From contig JAQTLI010000180.1 in NCBI GenBank assembly GCA_028714995.1, forward strand, positions 1 through 6,286: DNA of 6,286 nucleotides, in the 5' to 3' direction. A program made the position numbers and the translations under genes. Shown here in pieces: positions 1-5,387 of the stretch. How positions within the stretch are numbered: position 1 is the stretch's first letter; the number at the start of each line of letters is the position of its first letter. Origin of the DNA: Methylobacter sp. (GTDB lineage Bacteria > Pseudomonadota > Gammaproteobacteria > Methylococcales > Methylomonadaceae). Below the pieces are notes generated by a model, which was not told the origin of the DNA, searched no databases, and saw nothing but the letters and a program-made list of their open reading frames with translations.

Positions 1-441
1 CAGCACCAGTTCATCTTTTTGCGCGCTGCGGACATGATCTGCGATGAGTCGCGCGCCTTTAAGGCCGGCTGCATCGGGTAGCGGGTGAGAGGCGCCAATG
101 ACATCAACATTGTCGATGGGGGTTTCATTTTCATAGTTGGTGACAGCAATGCCTCTGCCAGCCAGCATGTGGGCCGGAATGATTTCCTGAGCAGCTTTCG
201 CCATCGCGCAGGCAGCTTTGCCAAAAGCGATAAGGTGGACTTTAGACCATCGACCCAGTCGCTTTTGTTTGCTGTCATTTAAATTTAACAGTATCTCGAT
301 ATGATGGTCGCTGGCAGACAAACATTTTTTAACGGCTATGTAAGGGTCAGCGGCAGCTACGCCTGCTTGAAAAATACTGACGGCATTTTCCCTTATAGCG
401 CTGAGGAGCGATGCCGGGCTTGTTTGGTTTGCGGAATTCAT
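1..441 (-). CDS. Glycerate 2-kinase (MOFRL/DUF4147 family), N-terminal part, truncated by window edge
   Basis: The visible 147 residues begin with ATG at 441-439 and read without a stop to the window edge; a full family member is about 420 residues, so roughly the first third is present. The N-terminal family signatures are visible: an AFGKAACAMA segment (about residues 72-81), matching the conserved GKA nucleotide/substrate loop, and GASHPLPDAAG (about 116-126), matching the HPxPD block. The family phosphorylates D-glycerate with ATP, giving 2-phosphoglycerate in the cytoplasm, which is the step after hydroxypyruvate reductase in the serine cycle. It sits 32 bp downstream of mtdA on the same strand with no terminator between them, so co-transcription is likely. 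An in-frame stop lies upstream of this ATG with no other start between, which fixes the start. The Shine-Dalgarno is weak, so translation may depend partly on coupling or be low. The symbol gck or gckA would fit but is left blank because the C-terminal domain is unseen. Confidence 0.88.
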   Translation of the reverse strand, partial: MNSANQTSPASLLSAIRENAVSIFQAGVAAADPYIAVKKCLSASDHHIEILLNLNDSKQKRLGRWSKVHLIAFGKAACAMAKAAQEIIPAHMLAGRGIAVTNYENETPIDNVDVIGASHPLPDAAGLKGARLIADHVRSAQKDELVL

Positions 442-473
442 TTCAGGTTCTGTTGCAGCAGAGTGGAAAGTGA

Positions 474-1331
474 TTATGCCATTTCTTTAGCTAAGGCGAA
501 GATCTTTTCGGCATCGAAAACCTGTTTGTTGTCTTCAAATAATTTTGCAATACAGGCGCGGTGTAGGGCGAGTTTTAATGTGCCAAAACCAATTGCGCCC
601 CAGATGATTTTGCCATTGCGCTCATTACCTTTATCCATCATATCTATGCCGCCGATGCCGAGGGGAGGGGTTGCGTTGGCGTCGGCCATCATTTCGATAT
701 GGCTGTTATTTTGCCATTGGTCTGCTGTGATCAACTCAATGCCTGCTGCACCGGTTGCAAAAACAATGTTTGCGTATTCGATAGCCTTGGCTCTGGCATT
801 ATTATCATCAGCTTCAATGGGGGTCAGGTTGACGCCAAAGCGTGCGTTCATGTCGTTGCAGGCTTGTACTGCACGTTCCATGGTGCGTGAGGTTAGCGAT
901 ACATCTGCGCCTTCCTGGGCAAGCATAACGGCTGCACGCTGACCTACCGGGGCAGTGCCTGCCAACACAACGGCTTTTTTACCGGCCAGTGTGCCGCTAG
1001 CCGCAAGTTTTGCAACGCCGGCAGCAGCCGTGGTGTTGCTGCCGTTGCTGTCGAGCATGACCGATACTTGAAAGCCCGGGAAAAAGTGTTTTTGTACGGC
1101 GGTAAATAATTTTTGACCGGCAACCATGTCACTGCCGCCAACAAAGATTGCAGTATTTTTTTTATCTTTAGGGGCGCGTGTGAAAATAGTGCCTTCCACT
1201 AAAGGAGTAACGTTCTCAGGAGTCAAGCCTCCGTGTCCAATAACATGGTCGGCACCGCCATCATAGGCTACCACAGTATCGAAAACTGATGGGTGGGTGT
1301 CGGTATCAAATTGGAATAGCAGTTTTTTCAT
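474..1331 (-). CDS. mtdA: NADP-dependent methylene-H4MPT/methylene-H4F dehydrogenase MtdA
   Basis: This 285-residue protein matches MtdA of methylotrophs over its whole length. MtdA oxidises methylene-tetrahydrofolate or methylene-tetrahydromethanopterin with NADP+ in the cytoplasm, at the branch between C1 assimilation through the serine cycle and formate/CO2 production. Visible marks are the N-terminal KKLLFQFDTD and the YDGGADH block (about residues 23-29). Next comes the pterin-domain motif LDSNGSNTTAAAG (about 93-105). A Rossmann loop GTAPVG (125-130) is followed by a basic SR at 148-149, suited to the NADP 2'-phosphate. The PPLGIGGID block (222-230) and the family-typical C-terminus AKEMA close the protein. 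The M. extorquens protein, from memory, has GTGPVG, so the Ala in the loop is a small departure. AGGT at 1338-1341 is the Shine-Dalgarno, seven bases before the ATG. The gene diverges from mdh and leads a probable two-gene operon with the glycerate kinase. Confidence 0.96.
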   Translation of the reverse strand: MKKLLFQFDTDTHPSVFDTVVAYDGGADHVIGHGGLTPENVTPLVEGTIFTRAPKDKKNTAIFVGGSDMVAGQKLFTAVQKHFFPGFQVSVMLDSNGSNTTAAAGVAKLAASGTLAGKKAVVLAGTAPVGQRAAVMLAQEGADVSLTSRTMERAVQACNDMNARFGVNLTPIEADDNNARAKAIEYANIVFATGAAGIELITADQWQNNSHIEMMADANATPPLGIGGIDMMDKGNERNGKIIWGAIGFGTLKLALHRACIAKLFEDNKQVFDAEKIFALAKEMA

Positions 1332-1374
1332 TAACTTACCTGTGTTGGATTAGTTCGTATACATTAAAGCTACC

Positions 1375-1452
1375 GCGCTTTGCCTTCATAATCCACATGA
1401 ACGTTGTGAATGAAGATATTGCGGGAGCAAAGATCCACCCCCTGCAGGCAAA
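1375..1452 (-). repeat. Degenerate partial copy (copy A) of a dispersed repeat, upstream of mtdA
   Basis: Read on the minus strand, positions 1436-1375 align without gaps to 5132-5193 of the plus strand with 51 of 62 bases identical by hand count, including an exact 13-mer CATGTGGATTATG (1399-1387). The similarity continues 5' with a one-base indel through TTGCCTGCAGGG near 1452. It fades after 1375, so only the first half of the element is recognisable here. The copy starts 43 bp before the mtdA ATG and points the same way as mtdA. Confidence 0.85.
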
Positions 1453-1471
1453 GCGATTATTAAACCGGCGT

Positions 1472-1477
1472 ATTATA
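1472..1477 (-). promoter_or_regulatory. Possible -10 box for mtdA
   Basis: A perfect TATAAT reads on the minus strand upstream of repeat copy A, about 140 bp before the mtdA start. No TTGACA-like hexamer lies at 16-18 bp spacing and there is no full extended -10. It is the best minus-strand candidate in the interval, but in AT-rich DNA such a hexamer can easily occur by chance. Confidence 0.25.
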
Positions 1478-1734
1478 ACCGATAAACAAAAGAGTGCCTT
1501 ATTTAGCCAGTTTTATGGGTTATTGCCGCAATATTATAATGTTGTTAATGCAGAAGGATTGATATGCTTGCGTGTAGATGCTGATTTTCGTTATTATCTT
1601 AAAAAATGGATTATGTGCAGTCATTAGTATGTTATCGGGAATGTTAAAATGTGGGTTGGATGCAATATTTTCCGATTATCTTAAAAGCTTTATCAAATAA
1701 GCTCAGGAAAAATTATAAAAGTAAAGGAAAATAG

Positions 1735-2712
1735 ATGAAAACACCTGTTCACATTGCGGTTTCAGGAGCGGCAGGGCAAATTAGTTATTCTTTGCTTTTT
1801 CGCTTAGCGGCTGGTGAATTATTGGGTCCTGATCAGCCAATCATACTGCATTTACTGGAAATTAAGCCTGCAATGGATGCTTTGCAGGGTGTTGTAATGG
1901 AGTTAAATGATTGCGCTTATCCATTGTTATATCGTATTGAAATAACAGACGATCCTAAAATTGCATTCAAGAATGTTGATTATGTGTTTCTGGTCGGGGC
2001 GCGTCCAAGAGGGCCTGGCATGGAGCGCAAAGATTTGTTATTGGTGAATGCAGAGATTTTTGCTGTTCAAGGTAAAGCCCTAAATGAAGTAGCCAACAAA
2101 GATGTAAAGGTTTTGGTAACCGGAAATCCGGCAAATACCAATGCTCTGATCACTTTGAAAAACGCACCTGATTTAAAGCCGGAAAATTTTACTGCGATGA
2201 CTCGATTGGATCATAATCGGGCACTGAGTCAGTTGGCCGAAAAATGTGGTGTCCTGTCGAAGGATGTAAAAAACATGATCGTCTGGGGCAATCATTCGCT
2301 TACTCAGTATCCCGATATACATCACGCCAAGGTAAGGGGGCGGGATGCCTTGTCATTGGTTGATGATGACTGGTTTGTAAATAAATTTATTCCTACTGTT
2401 CAGCAGCGCGGTGCAGCAATTATTCAAGCCAGGGGAAAATCCAGTGCTGCATCAGCAGCCAATGCGGCAATTGGTCATATGAAAGCCTGGGCGCTTGGTA
2501 CCGAACATGGTGACTGGGTGAGCATGGCAGTGTATTCGGATGGTAGTTATGGCATTGAGCCGGGGCTGGTTTATTCTTTTCCAGTAACGGTAGTTGATGG
2601 CGAGATTAGCATTGTAAGGGACTTGTACATTAATGAGTTTAGCGCCCAAAGGATGCGGATTACAGAGGCCGAATTAAAAGAAGAAAGGGATGCTGTTAGG
2701 CATTTATTCTGA
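1735..2712 (+). CDS. mdh: Malate dehydrogenase (NAD-dependent)
   Basis: This 325-residue cytoplasmic enzyme interconverts oxaloacetate and malate; in the serine cycle it makes malate for malate thiokinase. It belongs to the cytosolic-type malate dehydrogenase subfamily, whose members are usually close to this length. The NAD-binding loop GAAGQIS lies at residues 11-17, and an acidic Glu42 at the end of strand beta-2 favours NAD over NADP. Substrate-binding arginines are in the mobile loop GARPRGPGMER (88-98; Arg92 and Arg98). TGNPANT follows at 129-135. The catalytic set is complete: Asp159 and Arg162 in TRLDHNRA, and His187 in WGNHS. The Shine-Dalgarno AAGGA (1724-1728) is six bases before the ATG, so the start is well supported. 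The gene is alone on its strand, divergent from mtdA and convergent with hprA, and ends at a strong terminator. It could also serve the TCA cycle; its location among serine-cycle genes argues for a role there, which is inference. Confidence 0.96.
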   Translation: MKTPVHIAVSGAAGQISYSLLFRLAAGELLGPDQPIILHLLEIKPAMDALQGVVMELNDCAYPLLYRIEITDDPKIAFKNVDYVFLVGARPRGPGMERKDLLLVNAEIFAVQGKALNEVANKDVKVLVTGNPANTNALITLKNAPDLKPENFTAMTRLDHNRALSQLAEKCGVLSKDVKNMIVWGNHSLTQYPDIHHAKVRGRDALSLVDDDWFVNKFIPTVQQRGAAIIQARGKSSAASAANAAIGHMKAWALGTEHGDWVSMAVYSDGSYGIEPGLVYSFPVTVVDGEISIVRDLYINEFSAQRMRITEAELKEERDAVRHLF

Positions 2713-2718
2713 GTAAAC

Positions 2719-2759
2719 TGACACAAAAAAGGGCGGTTAAACCGCCCTTTTTTGTGTCA
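2719..2759. terminator. Bidirectional Rho-independent terminator between mdh and hprA
   Basis: This is a perfect inverted repeat with 20-bp arms around a single central base (2739). A GC-rich core, GGGCGGTT/AACCGCCC, is flanked by six A on the left and six T on the right, then by TGACAC/GTGTCA. Read from either strand it gives a strong hairpin followed by a U-tract. It starts seven bases after the mdh stop and ends nine bases before the hprA stop, so it serves both converging genes. Confidence 0.95.
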
Positions 2760-2768
2760 TAAATTTTG

Positions 2769-3740
2769 TTAAACGACCCTGTCGCGCGGCTCAGTGCCTG
2801 CAAAGAATGCAGCGATATTCTCAAGAACGCGATTACCCATTCCGATACGGGTTTCTTCCGTTGCGCTACCCAAGTGAGGCAGCAGTGCAACGTTATCAAG
2901 ATCCAGAAAGCCGGGGTCTATATTGGGTTCGCCTTCGAATACATCCAGCCCTGCGCCTGCAATCCAGCCTTCTTTCAATGCCTTAATTAAAGCCTTGCTG
3001 TCGACAACATCGCCACGGGCAGTGTTGATTAAATGAGCCGATGGGCGCATTAATTTCAGCCGCTCTTCGTTGATCAAATGCCTGGTCGCATCGCCGCCAG
3101 GGCAATGGAGCGAGACGAAGTTAGCTTCTGTCAGCAATTCCTCAACGGTTTCATAACGGACTGCTTGCAAGTCGTCAATGATGTCCTGTGCAGGCGGGTA
3201 AGGGTCGCAAAAAAGAATTTTCATGCCGAAACCGTGGTGCGCTTTTCTGGCCATGGCCTGGGAAATGCGGCCAAAACCAATCAGCCCCAAGGTTTTTCCT
3301 GTTACTTTTTGCCCGAGCATATGGGTCGGGCACCAGCCTTTCCATTGCCGGTTGCGTACCAACCGGTCACCTTCGGAGGCGCGGCGGGCGGACATTAACA
3401 ACAGCAGCATGGCGATGTCGGCTGTACAGTCTGTCAATACTTCGGGGGTGTTGGTGACTATCAGGCCTTGTGCTTTGGCGGCGTTAATATCAATGTTGTT
3501 GTAGCCAACACCGAAGTTGCCGATAATTTTAGCGCGCTTGCCTTCAACATTGAGTATATCCGCAGTGATGGGATCGGTAACGGTAGGCAGTAATGCATCA
3601 GCAGTTTGTAGAGCCACTTTGAGCTCGTCTGCCGTCATTGGGATGTCTTTTTCGTTCAGCTGTACATCGTAAAGTGCTTTTAATTTTGCTTCGACTTCAG
3701 CGGGCCATTTACGAGTTACAATGACTTTGGGCTTGCTCAT
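2769..3740 (-). CDS. hprA: Hydroxypyruvate reductase (D-glycerate dehydrogenase family)
   Basis: This 323-residue member of the D-2-hydroxyacid dehydrogenase family reduces hydroxypyruvate to D-glycerate with NAD(P)H in the cytoplasm. It may also act on glyoxylate. The substrate-loop motif GNFGVGYNNID is at residues 74-84. The Rossmann loop GFGRIS (155-160) carries Ser where many relatives have Gly or Ala. Asp179 at the end of the next strand (CDPYP) points to NADH preference. The catalytic triad is intact: Arg242 (NTARGD), Glu271 (FEGEP) and His289 (LPHLGSAT). GGAG lies eight bases before the ATG and supports the start. It is 64 bp downstream of sga on the same strand, and in the serine cycle it uses Sga's product directly, so the pair is almost certainly functionally linked and probably co-transcribed. 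D-glycerate dehydrogenase outside the serine cycle is the alternative reading; context makes it less likely. Confidence 0.94.
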   Translation of the reverse strand: MSKPKVIVTRKWPAEVEAKLKALYDVQLNEKDIPMTADELKVALQTADALLPTVTDPITADILNVEGKRAKIIGNFGVGYNNIDINAAKAQGLIVTNTPEVLTDCTADIAMLLLLMSARRASEGDRLVRNRQWKGWCPTHMLGQKVTGKTLGLIGFGRISQAMARKAHHGFGMKILFCDPYPPAQDIIDDLQAVRYETVEELLTEANFVSLHCPGGDATRHLINEERLKLMRPSAHLINTARGDVVDSKALIKALKEGWIAGAGLDVFEGEPNIDPGFLDLDNVALLPHLGSATEETRIGMGNRVLENIAAFFAGTEPRDRVV

Positions 3741-3764
3741 AAGAAATACTCCACTTGGTTGAAG

Positions 3765-3793
3765 GTAGAGACATTGCAGTGCAACGTCTCTAC
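3765..3793. repeat. 29-nt palindrome in the sga-hprA gap
   Basis: GTAGAGAC (3765-3772) pairs with GTCTCTAC (3786-3793), and the inner TTGCA (3774-3778) pairs with TGCAA (3780-3784). One A/C mismatch and a single central G interrupt an otherwise perfect 29-nt inverted repeat. Neither strand has a T-run after it, so it is not a normal intrinsic terminator. In the sga-hprA transcript it would fold into a hairpin 25 bases before the hprA start. From memory, GTAGAGAC-type palindromes are dispersed repeats in cyanobacteria and some other bacteria, so it may be a small mobile or REP-like palindrome. Confidence 0.8.
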
Positions 3794-3804
3794 GGCACTA
3801 TTTA

Positions 3805-4974
3805 TTATGCTGTTGCTGTTGCACGATAGTATTCCATGGCTGCTGCAACGCCGCTGCCCGGTTTAATATCAATGCCGCTGTCCAGCATCGCCATTTCAAC
3901 ACCTGCTATAGCGCCAAGCATGGAAACGTCATTCATGTCGCCTACATGGCCGATACGGAATACCTTGCCGGCAACTTCAGATAAACCTGCACCCAAAGAG
4001 ATGTCGTATTTGCTGAAGGCAATGCTGATAACGTCGCGGGCATCTTTGCCTTCAGGAACTACAATCGCAGAAACCGTGTCGGATTCGAAACCTGGTTGAG
4101 CGCATAATGTCATTCCCCAGGCAGCAACAGCTTTGCGAGTGCCTTCTGCCAAACGGTGATGACGAGCGAATACGTTTTCCAGGCCTTCTTCCAGCAACAT
4201 GTCTATTGATTGGCGAAGGCCGTATAAAATAGGCAGAGAAGGCGTGTAAGGTGTGTAGCCATCTTTATTGGAATTGATTTGATCCTTTAAATCGAAGAAG
4301 CAACGCGGATAAGTAGATGTATCAATCGCTTGCAAAGCTTTCTGGCTGAATGCCAGGAATGCGCCGCCAGCAGGCATCATGAAACCTTTTTGTGATCCAC
4401 TGATAGCGCCATCAACACCCCATTCGTCCATGCGGAAGTCGAGGCTGGCAATAGAGCTGACGCCGTCAACGAATAATAACGCCGGGTGGCTTGCAGCGTT
4501 CATTGCTTTGCGGACGCCGGCGATATCGCTGGTAACGCCTGTGGCGGTTTCGTTATGCGTAGCCAAAACTGCCTTGATTTCGTGGTTAGTGTCTTCTTTT
4601 AAACGAGCTTCCAGTTTGTCTAATGGAATGCCTTTACCCCATACTTCTTGATGAATTTCGACATTAAAACCCAAGCGTTTTGCCATTTCTGCCCATAAAT
4701 GGCTGAATTGACCGAAACGATAGATTAAAACCTTATCACCCGGATTTAAGGTGTTGGTCAAGGCAATTTCCCAGCCTGCGGTACCAGTTGCAGGAAATAC
4801 GAAAGCTTGTCCTGTTTCTGTTTTAAAGATTTTCTTCAGATCTTGTAAAAGAGGCTTTAGCAGGTTAGGAAACACAGGAGAGCGATGATCTTCCATGTTG
4901 ATATGCATAGCATTCAGGATTTCACTTGGCACGTTTGTAGGGCCAGGAATATATAGGTGGTTACGACCAGCCAT
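3805..4974 (-). CDS. sga: Serine-glyoxylate aminotransferase
   Basis: This 389-residue PLP-dependent class V aminotransferase transfers the amino group of serine to glyoxylate, giving hydroxypyruvate and glycine, a key reaction of the serine cycle in the cytoplasm. Family marks in order are an N-terminal LYIPGPTNVP (7-16) and the PLP-phosphate loop PATGTAGWE (61-69). The cofactor-contact HNETATG (140-146) and FVDGVSS (168-174) follow; Asp170 in the latter would contact the pyridine nitrogen. Lys196 in SGSQKGFMMPAG is the expected Schiff-base lysine. FRIGHVGDM (339-347) contains the carboxylate-binding Arg340. Length matches the family. GAGG lies seven bases before the ATG and supports the start. 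It heads the minus-strand pair sga-hprA and diverges from mcl. A weak TAGAAT -10 candidate for it lies at 5034-5039 on the minus strand, with no good -35. Alanine-glyoxylate aminotransferase is the nearest alternative; the hprA partner favours the serine enzyme. Confidence 0.95.
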   Translation of the reverse strand: MAGRNHLYIPGPTNVPSEILNAMHINMEDHRSPVFPNLLKPLLQDLKKIFKTETGQAFVFPATGTAGWEIALTNTLNPGDKVLIYRFGQFSHLWAEMAKRLGFNVEIHQEVWGKGIPLDKLEARLKEDTNHEIKAVLATHNETATGVTSDIAGVRKAMNAASHPALLFVDGVSSIASLDFRMDEWGVDGAISGSQKGFMMPAGGAFLAFSQKALQAIDTSTYPRCFFDLKDQINSNKDGYTPYTPSLPILYGLRQSIDMLLEEGLENVFARHHRLAEGTRKAVAAWGMTLCAQPGFESDTVSAIVVPEGKDARDVISIAFSKYDISLGAGLSEVAGKVFRIGHVGDMNDVSMLGAIAGVEMAMLDSGIDIKPGSGVAAAMEYYRATATA

Positions 4975-5116
4975 TGTATTGCCTCTTTTGTTAGGTGGTT
5001 TAATGATGGATTAAAACGGGTTGGACATTGAAAATTCTAAAGCCCATAACCCGGCAATAATGACATAGCTGCCAAAAATCGGCAAGATCAGATTGTTACT
5101 TATGCCGAATATGCAC

Positions 5117-5258
5117 GTTGCCTACAGGGACAGATATTTGCTCCTGCAATATCTGCATTCACCACATCCATGTGGATTATGTAGGTAAGGGGCATGAGCA
5201 CGACTGCATGGATGCAGGAGATAGGGCAACGCAGGAGCAGTTGCCGAGGAGCGGAAGC
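5117..5258 (+). repeat. Dispersed repeat, fuller copy B, with internal palindromes
   Basis: The first half (5132-5193) is about 82% identical to the inverted copy at 1375-1436. The whole element is rich in nested symmetry. CCACAT-CC-ATGTGG (5162-5175) and CTGCAT-GG-ATGCAG (5204-5217) are two perfect small palindromes. GTTGCC (5117-5122) is inverted as GGCAAC (5225-5230), and GCTCCTGC (5140-5147) is inverted as GCAGGAGC (5231-5238). GCAGGAG also occurs directly at 5214-5220. The right boundary is set by eye where the G/C-rich pattern gives way to AT-rich DNA. The structure resembles a REP-like or MITE-like palindromic element rather than coding sequence. Confidence 0.7.
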
Positions 5259-5266
5259 TTTAAAAA

Positions 5267-5294
5267 TTGACTTTGATACCTCTGAAAGTAAAAT
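5267..5294 (+). promoter_or_regulatory. Candidate sigma-70 promoter for mcl
   Basis: TTGACT (5267-5272) and TAAAAT (5289-5294) are separated by 16 bp; each matches the consensus hexamer at five of six positions. It begins nine bases after the end of repeat copy B and would give a leader of roughly 85 bases before the mcl ATG. Confidence 0.5.
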
Positions 5295-5336
5295 GGTTGG
5301 TTGATTTTATGTCCGGCTCAAGTCGGAGATAACTGT

Positions 5337-5365
5337 TTAAGTGCTGAAAATCAGTGCCCTATAAT
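5337..5365 (+). promoter_or_regulatory. Alternative candidate promoter for mcl
   Basis: A perfect TATAAT (5360-5365) lies 17 bp after a poor -35 hexamer TTAAGT (5337-5342). It would start transcription only about 15 bases before the ATG, leaving the Shine-Dalgarno close to the 5' end. It could be a second start point or a regulator-dependent promoter. Confidence 0.4.
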
Positions 5366-5387
5366 AATTAAAGTAGGAAAGTAACCA

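Larger units (their letters stand above)
1332..1734. other. Divergent intergenic region between mtdA and mdh
   Basis: This 403-bp AT-rich stretch separates the two divergent genes and must carry both promoters. The mtdA-proximal part (1375-1452) is a degenerate copy of the dispersed repeat also present at 5117-5258. On the minus strand a perfect TATAAT lies at 1472-1477 without a good -35 box; if used, the repeat copy would fall inside the mtdA leader. On the plus strand a TATAAT at 1535-1540 and several weaker boxes near 1645-1682 are possible mdh signals, none with a convincing -35. The 12-mer ATTATCTTAAAA occurs at 1593-1604 and again at 1675-1686. A 76-codon open frame at 1397-1627 is judged not to be a gene because its 5' end lies in the repeat and it has no ribosome binding site. 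Confidence 0.6.
4975..5387. other. Divergent intergenic region between sga and mcl
   Basis: This 413-bp gap should carry the promoters of both divergent genes. About the first 140 bases next to sga hold only a weak minus-strand -10 candidate (TAGAAT, 5034-5039). The middle is filled by the fuller repeat copy B (5117-5258), and the mcl-proximal part holds two plus-strand promoter candidates (5267-5294 and 5337-5365). I see no small gene with a ribosome binding site here. Confidence 0.65.

Noticed and set aside
301..942. A 213-codon plus-strand open frame
   Set aside because: It is antisense to mtdA and the start of the glycerate kinase, both of which are clear family members. The translation has no coherent motifs.
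1397..1627. A 76-residue plus-strand open frame between mtdA and mdh, extendable upstream to 1289
   Set aside because: Its first 19 or so codons lie in repeat copy A, there is no ribosome binding site, the extended form overlaps mtdA, and the peptide resembles nothing I know. AT-rich intergenic DNA explains it.
3078..3504. Three overlapping plus-strand open frames of about 90-106 codons
   Set aside because: They all lie antisense within hprA, which has an intact catalytic triad. They are frame shadows.
3765..3793. Intrinsic terminator after sga
   Set aside because: The hairpin is followed by CTTCAACC on the sga strand, with no U-tract, so hprA is likely read through.
3836..4651. Plus-strand open frames within the sga region (3836-4099 and 4379-4651)
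   Set aside because: They are antisense to sga, whose full-length family match is unambiguous.
5082..5094. Small dyad TGCC-N7-GGCA on the minus strand upstream of sga, considered as a LysR-type (QscR/CbbR-like) operator
   Set aside because: The arms are only four bases and the T-N11-A spacing expected of such sites is not met.
5117..5258. CRISPR array or tRNA
   Set aside because: There are no regularly spaced identical repeats with unique spacers, and no cloverleaf or TTCRA-type T-loop could be assembled.
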